From JAGDYD01 sp046536675 (GTDB lineage Archaea; Micrarchaeota; Micrarchaeia; Micrarchaeales; CABMGC01), in NCBI GenBank assembly GCA_046536675.1, contig JAWDMK010000001.1:1-61249 (forward strand): 61,249 nt of DNA, given 5' to 3'. This document shows positions 24,186-33,270 of this stretch, piece by piece. Numbering within the stretch: the first letter of the stretch is position 1; each line of letters opens with the position of its first letter. A model generated the notes under the pieces. The model ran no database searches. It was not told the origin of the DNA and saw only the letters and a list, made by a program, of their open reading frames with translations. A program made the position numbers and the translations under genes.

Positions 24186-27100
24186 ATGGAGACAAATTAT
24201 GAAGAAGAAATTCTAAAGTATTGGCAAGAGCATAAGATATTAGAAAAGTGGCGTGCAAAGAATAAGGGCAATAAGCCTTTTTACTTTCTAGATGGCCCAC
24301 CTTATGTTAGTGGTGAGCTACATCCAGGCCAGATCTGGGTAAAGGATGTAAAAGATATTCTTTTAAGATACAAGCGCATGCGTGGCTATGATGTTCATGA
24401 TAGAGCTGGCTACGACGTTCATGGCTTGCCTGTAGAGCATGCCGTTGAAAAATCTATGGGAATAAAATCAAAGCTTGAGCTTGAATCAAAGATAAGCGTG
24501 GATAAGTTTACAAAAGCTTGCAGGGAGTATGCTGATTCACTTATCCCAAAAATGAATAGGGATTTTATTAGGTTCGGCGCTTCGCTAGATTTTGAAAATG
24601 CTTATGTACCTTACAAGAGCCAATACATAGAAAAGGCTTGGAATATAATCAAAAGGCTCAGCGAGAAAGGCTTGCTTTATAAAGAGGGCAAGCCGCTTAC
24701 TTACTGTCCAAGCTGTGAGACCGTTCTTGCACAAGGCACCTTAGAGGTTGAATACAGCGATGAAAAAGACCCTTCAATTTTTGTTATATTTAAAGTGGAT
24801 ACCAAAAGATCAAAACCAAAAATAGAGATAGATGAAGAGACTTATCTGCTCATATGGACAACAACACCCTGGACCTTGCCAGCAAATATGTCAGTTGCAG
24901 TAAACCCAAAGGAGCTATATGTAAAGGCTAATATAAACGGCAGGAAGCTTATTCTTGGAAAAAAGAGGCTTGACGCCATTGTATCAAGCTTGAACGCAAA
25001 TGCTGTTGTTGAAGCAGAATTTTACGGCAGTGAGCTTGAAGGCATATATTATATTAACCCGCTTGAAGAAAATGTGCCAATACAGAAAAAATTCAGGAAA
25101 TACCACAAGGTCCTCTTATCAGATACTATAGTAAGCATGGATGAAGGTTCTGGAATTGTGCATATAGCGCCAGGGCACGGACCTGAAGATTATAAACTTG
25201 GAAAGCGCAACAAGATACCTATCTTTTCTCCTATAGATGAACATGCAAGATACACAGAGGATGCAGGCGTATATAAAGGCTTACTTATTCCAGATGAAGC
25301 AAACAAGGCTGTGCTAGATGATCTAGAGAAGCTAGGTGTATTGTTAGACAAAGGCATTGTAGTACATAGCTACCCTCATTGCTGGAGATGCGGAAGCAAG
25401 CTGATATATAAGGCTACAGACCAATGGTTCCTTAATATAGGAAAGGTGAAGAAGAAGCTGCTAGCTTCAAATGAAAAGGTAGTATGGCACCCGAAAGAGG
25501 CTAAGGAGTGGCATGCAAATGTGCTTAGCAACTCGCCTGATTGGTGTATATCGAGGCAAAGATTCTGGGGTATACCTATACCAATCTGGAAATGTGATAA
25601 ATGTGGCAACTTTGAAGTCATAGGCTCATTAAAGGAGCTTAAAGAGAAAGCAGTTAACAAGGATTATGCAGAAAAGCTGGATGATTTACATAGACCTTAT
25701 ATAGACAACGTTTCTTTGAAGTGCAGCAAATGCGGGGGAGAGATGCATAGGATAAGCGACGTCTTTGATGTATGGTTTGACTCGAGCATAGCATTCGAGG
25801 CAAGCCTTAGCGACGAAGAATTTAATAAGCTATTCCCTGCTGACTTAATATTGGAGGGTATAGACCAACTAAGAGGCTGGTTCTCAAGCTTGCTTAAGAG
25901 CAGCATTATGCTTTATGGCAAGGCACCATATAAGGAAGTTGTAGTTGACGGAATGCTCCTTGCAGAAGATGGAAGGGAGATGCACAAACACCTCGGCAAT
26001 TATATCTCGCTTGGAGAGCTGCTAAAGATGACAAGTGCTGATGGTTATAGGCTTTGGGTGTCTAGCCACACCCAGTGGCTTGACATTCCTTTCAATAGAT
26101 CAGAGCTAAAGGAGGCAGAAAAAATAATAATTGTATTGCAAAATATAGCAAGGCTTATCAATGATTATTCTGATGCAATAGGATACAAAAATGAGAAGAT
26201 AAGAGCGGATACAAAAGATAAGATAAACGCTTGGATAATCTCAAGGCTCAATACGTTGATTAAAGAAGAGAATGATGCACTTGATGATTATGATGTCGAA
26301 AGAGCAAACAGAGCACTAAGGCAATTTATTCTAGATGACTTTAGCAGATTTTATCTCAAAATGGCTAAAAAGAAGGTTATATATGGAGATACAAGAATTG
26401 CAAAAAAAACAATCGACACTATGAAATTTGTATTCTATAATGTTCTTATTTTGGTTTCGCCTTTCGCGCCATTCACTGCTGAGAAGCTATATTTAGACAA
26501 CTTTGCAAGCAAAGAGAGCATATTCCTCGATGACTGGCCGAAATATAAGGAGGGGCTCGTAGACAAAGAATTAGAGGAATCGTTTGATATAGCGCTCGAT
26601 GCGATAACAGCAATACTAAACAGCAGGGAAAAGGCAAAAGTTAAGTTAAGGTGGCCACTCAGCAAAGCGGTTCTTGAAGTAAAGGATGATAAGGCGCTTG
26701 AGGCTCTTGAAAAGCTCTCAGACATCATTGAGGACTATACAAATGTAAAGAAGCTTGAGCTAAAGAGGATAAGCGGCATAGAGAAAGTTATAAAACCGCT
26801 TTTCCAGAAGATTGGGCCAGAATTCAAGGACGATTCAAAAGCGATAGCTTATGCCTTGCAAAACGCAAATCCAGATGAGGTTGAAAGAGAGGTAAGCGAA
26901 AAAGGTTACTATCAGCTTCATACTGAAAGAGGTGCATTTAACATAAGGGCTGAGCACTTTACCATTATAGAACGCAACGTGGAAAGTGATGCTGCAAAGT
27001 TTGATTATGGTATAGCATATGTAGACCCAACACTTAGCAGCGAGCTTATGAGCGAAGCGCTCTATAGAGAGCTTGCAAGACGCATACAGTTAATGAGGAA

Positions 27101-27302
27101 GGAGCTGGGCCTTAAGAAAAAGGATAAGATAGAAATTTATTACAGAACCTCAGGAGAAATGGAAAGGATTATAAATGAGAAGAAAAAAGACCTCATGAAG
27201 GAGGTAAATGCAACAACAATTGAAGAGAAAAATGAACTAAACGGCAAAAAGTTCGAGATTGTAGACCAAGAGATAGAAATAGAGATCAAGAAAACAGGTT
27301 AA
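24186..27302 (+). CDS. ileS: Isoleucyl-tRNA synthetase
   Basis: This class Ia synthetase of 1038 residues has DGPPYVSGELHPGQIW (HIGH equivalent HPGQ), an editing CP1 domain with TTPWTLPANM, SDTIVSMDEGSGIVHIAPGHGPEDY and a CWRCGSKL zinc knuckle, CISRQRFWGIPIPIW, and EMHKHLGN as the KMSKS equivalent near residue 600. The anticodon-binding and C-terminal domains are complete. Both signature motifs are diverged, but the archaeal family is known to vary there. It converges with the small zinc-finger gene by 4 bp. Confidence 0.96.
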   Translation: METNYEEEILKYWQEHKILEKWRAKNKGNKPFYFLDGPPYVSGELHPGQIWVKDVKDILLRYKRMRGYDVHDRAGYDVHGLPVEHAVEKSMGIKSKLELESKISVDKFTKACREYADSLIPKMNRDFIRFGASLDFENAYVPYKSQYIEKAWNIIKRLSEKGLLYKEGKPLTYCPSCETVLAQGTLEVEYSDEKDPSIFVIFKVDTKRSKPKIEIDEETYLLIWTTTPWTLPANMSVAVNPKELYVKANINGRKLILGKKRLDAIVSSLNANAVVEAEFYGSELEGIYYINPLEENVPIQKKFRKYHKVLLSDTIVSMDEGSGIVHIAPGHGPEDYKLGKRNKIPIFSPIDEHARYTEDAGVYKGLLIPDEANKAVLDDLEKLGVLLDKGIVVHSYPHCWRCGSKLIYKATDQWFLNIGKVKKKLLASNEKVVWHPKEAKEWHANVLSNSPDWCISRQRFWGIPIPIWKCDKCGNFEVIGSLKELKEKAVNKDYAEKLDDLHRPYIDNVSLKCSKCGGEMHRISDVFDVWFDSSIAFEASLSDEEFNKLFPADLILEGIDQLRGWFSSLLKSSIMLYGKAPYKEVVVDGMLLAEDGREMHKHLGNYISLGELLKMTSADGYRLWVSSHTQWLDIPFNRSELKEAEKIIIVLQNIARLINDYSDAIGYKNEKIRADTKDKINAWIISRLNTLIKEENDALDDYDVERANRALRQFILDDFSRFYLKMAKKKVIYGDTRIAKKTIDTMKFVFYNVLILVSPFAPFTAEKLYLDNFASKESIFLDDWPKYKEGLVDKELEESFDIALDAITAILNSREKAKVKLRWPLSKAVLEVKDDKALEALEKLSDIIEDYTNVKKLELKRISGIEKVIKPLFQKIGPEFKDDSKAIAYALQNANPDEVEREVSEKGYYQLHTERGAFNIRAEHFTIIERNVESDAAKFDYGIAYVDPTLSSELMSEALYRELARRIQLMRKELGLKKKDKIEIYYRTSGEMERIINEKKKDLMKEVNATTIEEKNELNGKKFEIVDQEIEIEIKKTG

Positions 27303-27493
27303 TAGTTGTCTGCAGTTGCACTCTTGAATGCCTTTCTATAATTAATGTTTGTCCAGCAATCCTTGCATATTACTATCCTCACAGTCTTGCTTACCTTCTT
27401 CGAGCTTTTTACGCAGTCGTTGCATATCTTCCTGTGACAATACCTGCATGTGCTATATTTGTATATTTCTGCTCCACATCTCTCGCATATCAT
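27299..27493 (-). CDS. Small cysteine-rich zinc-binding protein
   Basis: A 64-residue protein with four C-x2-C pairs: CERC, CRYC, CNDC and CKDC, spaced like a B-box or double zinc ribbon. A hydrophilic C-terminus follows. I start it at ATG 27493 (MICERCG); the longer frame to 27571 would overlap the divergent methylthiotransferase start and add an AT-rich hydrophobic leader that looks non-coding. Function unknown; a nucleic-acid or protein-binding adaptor is likely. Confidence 0.75.
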   Translation of the reverse strand: MICERCGAEIYKYSTCRYCHRKICNDCVKSSKKVSKTVRIVICKDCWTNINYRKAFKSATADNY

Positions 27494-27554
27494 GAAATCA
27501 CTAAAACAAAATAGATATTTATTTATAAAAAGTAAGATATAAAAAGTTGATACT

Positions 27555-28832
27555 ATGGCAAAGGTAGTCATTGAAACCTATGGTTGTACATTAAACCAGG
27601 CAGATAGCAGGATTATGGGCCACATATTAAAGGAGAATGGCTATGAGGTGGAATATGGCAAATATGAAGGGAATGCAGATTATTTAATTGTAAATACATG
27701 CACAGTTAAGAGCCCAACAGAAAATAAGATAATCTACAGGCTACGCAAGCTTAAAGGACTTGGAAAAAAGCTTATAGTTGCGGGCTGCTTAGCTAGTGCT
27801 GATACTCAAAAGGTTATGAATATTGTTCCAGATGCGAGTATAATAACAACAAGCAATGTAAACAAGATTGCAGATGTATTGAAGTTTATAGAGAGCGGCA
27901 AAAATGTTGTAATTGATTCATATAATAGGATAGACAAGCTACAATATGGCTTAGAAAATAATTCTGTAATTGCAAGAATACCAATAAGCGAAGGTTGCTT
28001 AAGCAACTGCTCGTTCTGCGAAACCAAATTTGCTAGGGGCCCTTTAAACAGCTTCTCAGAAGAGCTTATATTAAGAGCGGTAAAGAATGCTGTAGAGCAA
28101 GGTTCTAAGGAGATAGAGCTCACCTCACAGGATATAGGAGCATATGGTGCCGATAGAAAAACAAACATAGCAGAACTTCTCAAAAAGGTCGTTGAGATAG
28201 AAGGATCATTTAAGGTAAGGGTAGGCATGCTCAACCCAGAGCACCTGCACAAATATTTTGATGAGCTTTTAGAAGCATATAGGAGCGAAAAGGTTTACAA
28301 ATTCTTCCACCTGCCTGTGCAATCTGGAAGCAACAAGATACTAAGGGATATGAATAGAAGGTATACAGTAGAAGATTTTGCAAGTTATGTTGGTGAGATA
28401 AGGAAAAAACTCAATGCCTCGATTGCAACAGATATTATTGTTGGCTACCCAACAGAAAGCGAGGATGACTTTGAAAAGAGTGTAGAGCTTATAAAAGAGA
28501 TAAGGCCAGAGGTGGTAAATATATCTAAGTTTGGTGCTAGGCCACATGCACCTGCAAGCAGGCTTAAGCAGCTTAGCGGTAAGACCATTAAAGAGAGAAG
28601 TATAATTCTTTCAAGGATTGCAAGAGAGATCGAATTCAATGAAAGAAATAAGCACATTGGGGAAAGAAGAGAGGTATTAATAACAGAGAAAAACAGAAAG
28701 TCTTATACAGGGAGAGATAACGCATATAATGAGATCGCAGTACTTGGCCAAGTTAACCTTGGTGAAAGTGTTGAAGTTGAGATAACCGGAAACTCTGCAG
28801 CGTGTTTTGTTGGTGTGCCACTTAAATCATAA
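27555..28832 (+). CDS. Threonylcarbamoyladenosine tRNA methylthiotransferase (archaeal MtaB/CDKAL1 type)
   Basis: This 425-residue protein of the radical SAM methylthiotransferase family has an N-terminal UPF0004 domain with ETYGCTLNQADS and VNTCTVKSPTE, a radical SAM motif C-L-S-N-C-S-F-C near residue 152, and a C-terminal TRAM domain. The family converts t6A37 to ms2t6A37 in tRNAs reading ANN codons. Kae1 and Bud32, which make t6A, are encoded in the same window (45.8-47.4 kb), so both steps are present. Confidence 0.93.
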   Translation: MAKVVIETYGCTLNQADSRIMGHILKENGYEVEYGKYEGNADYLIVNTCTVKSPTENKIIYRLRKLKGLGKKLIVAGCLASADTQKVMNIVPDASIITTSNVNKIADVLKFIESGKNVVIDSYNRIDKLQYGLENNSVIARIPISEGCLSNCSFCETKFARGPLNSFSEELILRAVKNAVEQGSKEIELTSQDIGAYGADRKTNIAELLKKVVEIEGSFKVRVGMLNPEHLHKYFDELLEAYRSEKVYKFFHLPVQSGSNKILRDMNRRYTVEDFASYVGEIRKKLNASIATDIIVGYPTESEDDFEKSVELIKEIRPEVVNISKFGARPHAPASRLKQLSGKTIKERSIILSRIAREIEFNERNKHIGERREVLITEKNRKSYTGRDNAYNEIAVLGQVNLGESVEVEITGNSAACFVGVPLKS

Positions 28833-28916
28833 CATGAATAAACTCTTGGCTTTCTGCTATGCATTCTGTAAGTTTCATAATTATTTCATAATTTATTTAG
28901 GTTGCTTTTAGATAAG

Positions 28917-28927
28917 TAATTTAAATC
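28917..28927 (+). promoter_or_regulatory. TATA box of gatD
   Basis: TAATTTAAATC is centred about 25 nt before the gatD ATG at 28948, and no ribosome binding site precedes that ATG, so a leaderless transcript is expected. The 115-nt gap upstream also holds the near-direct repeat TTTCATAATTA/TTTCATAATTT. Confidence 0.5.
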
Positions 28928-28947
28928 TCATTAGTCTATTTTTATCT

Positions 28948-30282
28948 ATGTACTCTGAGGAAATAGAGAAAGTGCTTAAAAAAGAAAAGATAGAGGTAGG
29001 GGATAAGATTAAGCTTATTTCTCCAAAAGGTGAGTTTAAGGGCATACTAATGGAAAGGCCTGAGCTTGGTGACAACAATATACTAGTGATAAAACTTGAT
29101 AACGGGTATAATGTTGGTATAAGGTTTGAAAAAGGCTCAAAGATTGAAAAGGTTGAAAGCAAGGAAGCAAAAAAGGAGAAAGAAGTAAAGTTTAAGGCCA
29201 AGACAAAAAGTGGCTTGCCGGAGGTTGGTTTGATATATACCGGTGGCACGATTGGAAGCAAGGTAGATTATAGGAGTGGCGGCGTATTTATGCTAACAAA
29301 ACCAGAAGAGCTTCTTGCTGAGGTACCAGAATTAGAAAATATTGCAAATATAGAACTAAATCCATTGATGAGCATAGCAAGCGAAGACATGACATATATA
29401 GAGTGGCAAAAGATAGCAAAGGCGGTTGCAGATGCCTTGAAGAAAGATAGGGGCGTAGTTATAACACACGGAACTGATACAATGCATTACACCTCTGCTG
29501 CTTTGAGCTTTATGCTTAATGGGCTTAATGCACCTGTTATTCTTACAGGATCGCAAAGGAGCAGTGATAGAGGATCGAGCGACGCATTTATGAACCTTAT
29601 CTGCTCTATGCATGTTGCAGCAAAAAGCAACATTGCAGAGGTAGCAATCTGCATGCATGAAAGCTCATCAGATACATACTGTAGTATTATCAGAGGCACA
29701 AAGGCGAGAAAGATGCATACATCAAGAAGGGATGCTTTCAAACCTATAAACAACAAGCCAATTGCAAGGATTTCAAGAGCAGGGGAGATTGAATATATTA
29801 GCGAATATAATAAGATAAGAGAGGATAGCGATGATAAGCTAAGGCTACTCACAGGCTACGAGCCGAAGGTTGCACTTATAAAAGCTTATCCAAATTCCCA
29901 GCCAGAGATAATTGATTACTATCTATCAAAAGGCTTTAAAGGCATTATAATAGAAGGCACCGGCCTCGGGCATACGCCTGTATCTACGCTTCACAAAGAA
30001 TATTCATGGCTAGAGCATGTTAAAAATGCTGTCGATTCTGGAATGATAATAGGTATTACCTCGCAATGCCTTTACGGCAGGGTTAACCCAAATGTGTATA
30101 GGAATCTAAGGTTATTGAGCAATGCTGGCGCTATATACTGCGAAGACATGCTTCCAGAAGTGGCTTATGTCAAGTTGGGCTTTCTACTTGGAAACTACAA
30201 GAAAGAAGAAGCTGAGAAAATGCTAAACGTAAATATTGCTGGCGAGATCACAAAGAGAAGCGAAATAGATTGGTTTATATGA
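28948..30282 (+). CDS. gatD: Glutamyl-tRNA(Gln) amidotransferase subunit D
   Basis: This 444-residue protein has an N-terminal barrel (about 90 residues) joined to an L-asparaginase-type domain: GLIYTGGTIGSKVDYRSGG with the first catalytic Thr, and VVITHGTDTMHYTSAALS with the second Thr-Asp pair. GatD supplies ammonia from glutamine to GatE, which converts Glu-tRNA(Gln) to Gln-tRNA(Gln). GatDE is archaea-specific. The gatE ATG overlaps the stop codon, so the two are co-translated. Confidence 0.96.
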   Translation: MYSEEIEKVLKKEKIEVGDKIKLISPKGEFKGILMERPELGDNNILVIKLDNGYNVGIRFEKGSKIEKVESKEAKKEKEVKFKAKTKSGLPEVGLIYTGGTIGSKVDYRSGGVFMLTKPEELLAEVPELENIANIELNPLMSIASEDMTYIEWQKIAKAVADALKKDRGVVITHGTDTMHYTSAALSFMLNGLNAPVILTGSQRSSDRGSSDAFMNLICSMHVAAKSNIAEVAICMHESSSDTYCSIIRGTKARKMHTSRRDAFKPINNKPIARISRAGEIEYISEYNKIREDSDDKLRLLTGYEPKVALIKAYPNSQPEIIDYYLSKGFKGIIIEGTGLGHTPVSTLHKEYSWLEHVKNAVDSGMIIGITSQCLYGRVNPNVYRNLRLLSNAGAIYCEDMLPEVAYVKLGFLLGNYKKEEAEKMLNVNIAGEITKRSEIDWFI

Positions 30283-32144
30283 GGCACGAAAAAGATTACT
30301 ATCAGAAAATAGGGTTCAAATGCGGCTTGGAGATACACCAAAGACTCCTTACAAGCGAGAAGCTTTTCTGCTCCTGCAGCGCAAACAAAGAGGGCGAGAA
30401 ATTACCAATAAAAATAGAAAGAACACTAAGAGCAGTTGTTGGTGAGCTCGGCGAGATAGACAAGGCTACAGGATTTGAAAGCATGAAGGGTAGGCGCTTT
30501 ATATATAACACATACAAAGATACTTCATGTCTTGTAGAAATAGATGAAGAGCCGCCACATGAGGTAAACAAAGAGGCGCTAGAAATTTCTTACCTTATAG
30601 CAGCAACATTCAACGCTAGCTTACCTGATGAGATAGAGGTTATGAGAAAAGAGGTTGTTGATGGCAGCGATCCGAGCGCATTCCAAAGGACAATGCTTAT
30701 AGGCTACGATGGTTTTCTTGAGCTTAACGGAAGGAAGATAAATATACCTTCTATATTTTTAGAGGAAGAGTCAAGTGGGATAGAAAGCTCAGACAGCGAA
30801 GTTGTTATTTATAATGTAAATAGGCTCGGTATACCACTAATCGAGATAGATACAGATCCTGAAATTAAGAACCCTGATGAAGCCAAAGAAGTGGCGATGA
30901 GTATAGGAACACTTCTAAGGTTAACAGGAAAAGTTCAAAGAGGCATAGGCACCATAAGGCAAGACGTTAATGTATCGATAAAAGAGGGTGCAAGGATAGA
31001 GATAAAAGGCTTCCAAGAACTCGAAGTAATGGATGAAATTATAGATAATGAGATAGAAAGACAGCAGAAGCTTATTGAGATAAGCAAAAAACTTAAAGAG
31101 AGAAAAGCAGAAGTAGGGGAAGCAATAGATGCTACAGAGATCTTCTCAAAAACAGGTGCAAAGATAATAAAGAGTGCTATAGAGAAAAAAGGGGTTGTGC
31201 TTGCTGCAAAGCTTAGTGGATTCAAAGGCCTAATAGGTATGGAGATAAATCCTGATAGAAGATTAGGTAGTGAGATAAGCGATTATGCAAAGATTGCAGG
31301 AGTAGGAGGCATAATACACAGTGATGAGGATTTAAAGGGCTACGGTATCTCTGAAGAAGAGATAAACAATCTTTGCAACAAGCTAGAGATTAAAGAAAAT
31401 GACGCTTTTATCATTATAGCTGGAGAAAAGGAGAAGGCTGAGAAAGCAATTTCACTTGCGCGCTATAGGGCGGAGTATGCAATAAAGGGCGTGCCGCCAG
31501 AAACAAGAGGCATAGACTCAAAAAAGAATATAACTAAATTCTTAAGGCCACTCCCTGGAGGAGCAAGGATGTATCCAGAGACAGATGAAAAGCCCATACT
31601 AGTAGATCACAAGCTCTATGAAGAAATCAAAAAGAATGTACCGAGCATAGAAAGGATAGAGAGCAGGCTTATGAATGAGATAGGCAATAAACAGATAGTT
31701 GAGGAGCTTATTAGGTCACCAAAGCTACAAGATTATTTTTACATAGCTGAAAAAGTGAAGGATGCATATCAGCTGATAGCAACAACACTTCTCCAGAAGA
31801 TGAAGGAACTAAAAAGACTAGGAATAGATGTTGAGAGGATAAGCAATGATACACTCATATGCATTTTTGAAAGATACAAAAATAGGATAATAACCAAGCA
31901 GGCTTTTGAACCTATAATAAAGGCACTTCCTAGAAACTGCAGTGATGTTGATAGGATAATTGAGGAGCAGAAGCTTGTCAGAATTTCTGGAGATGAGCTT
32001 ATAGAACTTATAAAGAATGAAATTGATAAAGGAAATAAACAGAAAAATTTGATTATAAGTAGCATTATGTCAAAATACAGGTTAAACATTGATGGCGAAG
32101 AACTCAATGATGTTATAGATGTGTTATTAAAGGTGGATAAATGA
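30279..32144 (+). CDS. gatE: Glutamyl-tRNA(Gln) amidotransferase subunit E
   Basis: This GatB-related amidotransferase of about 621 residues has FKCGLEIHQRLLTSEKLFCSC at the N-terminus, the kinase/transamidase core (RRFIYNTYKDTSCLVEIDEEPPHEVN; EVVDGSDPSAFQRT), RQDVNVSI, an AspRS-like inserted domain near 270-400, and a helical YqeY-type tail for tRNA binding. ATG 30279 overlaps the gatD TGA (ATGA). An upstream TTG would add three residues. The AIM24 gene overlaps its stop by 4 bp, making a three-gene unit. Confidence 0.96.
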   Translation: MRHEKDYYQKIGFKCGLEIHQRLLTSEKLFCSCSANKEGEKLPIKIERTLRAVVGELGEIDKATGFESMKGRRFIYNTYKDTSCLVEIDEEPPHEVNKEALEISYLIAATFNASLPDEIEVMRKEVVDGSDPSAFQRTMLIGYDGFLELNGRKINIPSIFLEEESSGIESSDSEVVIYNVNRLGIPLIEIDTDPEIKNPDEAKEVAMSIGTLLRLTGKVQRGIGTIRQDVNVSIKEGARIEIKGFQELEVMDEIIDNEIERQQKLIEISKKLKERKAEVGEAIDATEIFSKTGAKIIKSAIEKKGVVLAAKLSGFKGLIGMEINPDRRLGSEISDYAKIAGVGGIIHSDEDLKGYGISEEEINNLCNKLEIKENDAFIIIAGEKEKAEKAISLARYRAEYAIKGVPPETRGIDSKKNITKFLRPLPGGARMYPETDEKPILVDHKLYEEIKKNVPSIERIESRLMNEIGNKQIVEELIRSPKLQDYFYIAEKVKDAYQLIATTLLQKMKELKRLGIDVERISNDTLICIFERYKNRIITKQAFEPIIKALPRNCSDVDRIIEEQKLVRISGDELIELIKNEIDKGNKQKNLIISSIMSKYRLNIDGEELNDVIDVLLKVDK

Positions 32145-32842
32145 AATACAGCATAGTAGGCAGCTCGATGCAAAGCTTAGACATAGAGCTAGAAGAAGGC
32201 GAAAAGATTTATGGTGATTCTGGAAAGCTTGTAAGCAAAAGCGAAAATGTCGTTATGGTGCCAAGACTTGTTGGTGGTCTGGTGGGTGCTATAGAGAGAA
32301 AAATTACTGGCGCAACAGCTATGCTTACAGAGTTTTCTCCGAAAGATACACCAGGGGTTGTTTCAATGTCAGGCGTCATGCCGGGCAAAATAAAAGCGAT
32401 AGAGCTAGAAGAAGGCGAAGCGTTCGTTGCAGAGCATTATGCCTTTCTCGCCGCAGAGGATTCTGTAAAGTTTACTATACAGATAGTGAATGTGGGTGCC
32501 GCATTCTTTGGCGGCGCAGGTCTTGTGCTTCAGAAATTTGAAGGACCAGGAGTTGTTTTTATACACACTGTAGGAGATATTATAGAGTATGAGCTTGATG
32601 GGACAAAAGCACTTGAAGTCGACCCTGGACACATAGCTGGTTTTTCGGCTACGCTTGATTACAAGATAAGGTTTGTTGATAATATAAGAACAGCTATGTT
32701 TGGTGGTGTAGGTATTTTTCTTGCAAAATTTGAAGGAAAGGGTCATGTAATACTGCACAGCATTTCCAGATTTAAACTATCATCTGAGATATTCATAAAT
32801 GGATTTGAGCAAAACAAGAATTTGATGCAGAAAAAGCAATAA
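32141..32842 (+). CDS. AIM24 / TIGR00266 family protein
   Basis: This 233-residue all-beta protein has the repeated pattern MQSLDIELEEGEKIYGDSGKLV, an FFGGAGLVLQKFEGPGVVFIHTVGDI segment and its near repeat FGGVGIFLAKFEGKGHVILHS, characteristic of AIM24-like double-stranded beta-helix proteins. In mitochondria AIM24 affects membrane organisation; in prokaryotes the function is unknown. Its ATG overlaps the gatE stop codon (ATGA), so expression is tied to GatDE. Confidence 0.9.
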   Translation: MKYSIVGSSMQSLDIELEEGEKIYGDSGKLVSKSENVVMVPRLVGGLVGAIERKITGATAMLTEFSPKDTPGVVSMSGVMPGKIKAIELEEGEAFVAEHYAFLAAEDSVKFTIQIVNVGAAFFGGAGLVLQKFEGPGVVFIHTVGDIIEYELDGTKALEVDPGHIAGFSATLDYKIRFVDNIRTAMFGGVGIFLAKFEGKGHVILHSISRFKLSSEIFINGFEQNKNLMQKKQ

Positions 32843-32869
32843 AAAGAAAGGAAAGCATATCTCAGCTTC

Positions 32870-33226
32870 TTACTTATAAATCGAATGATACTCTGCGCCT
32901 GAATCGTCTACTATTGTTATACATTCTCCTTCGCATTCTATTAAGCAAGCTTGACAGAGTATGCATGCATCGCCGTTGACCGCAACAGAAATGCCACCGC
33001 TTCCATTTTCATACTTCTCTGCAAAGTGGCGATGCCCATCTTGCACATCTTTCCATTTGTTATATACCTCTTCGTTTATCTTCCCTTTCCACTGCTGTTC
33101 TGGTGGTGCTGGATCACTATTCACATCGCTTGCGTTCCTATCTTTCATCTCATACACAGCCACAGGGCATACGTCATGACAGTGCGCACATCCTGTACAC
33201 TTTGTTTTATCAACCCAGACCTTCAC
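32870..33226 (-). CDS. Dicluster [4Fe-4S] ferredoxin with a long central insert
   Basis: This 118-residue protein has two cluster motifs: C10-x2-C13-x2-C16-x3-C20-P and C88-x2-C91-x2-C94-x3-C98. The last cysteine is followed by Glu instead of Pro. The 67 residues between them are longer than in ordinary 2[4Fe-4S] ferredoxins and are rich in charged and aromatic residues (QQWKGKINEEVYNKWKDVQ). The role is electron transfer in the cytoplasm. It stands alone, with a TATA-like run upstream. Confidence 0.88.
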   Translation of the reverse strand: MKVWVDKTKCTGCAHCHDVCPVAVYEMKDRNASDVNSDPAPPEQQWKGKINEEVYNKWKDVQDGHRHFAEKYENGSGGISVAVNGDACILCQACLIECEGECITIVDDSGAEYHSIYK

Positions 33227-33270
33227 ATAATCACCATAACTAAGTTCTATAAACTATTTAAGTATAAAAA

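Noticed and set aside
24186..27302. IleRS suspected of being inactive because HIGH and KMSKS are written HPGQ and EMHKH
   Set aside because: Archaeal IleRS enzymes vary at these motifs; all domains and the zinc and editing regions are intact.
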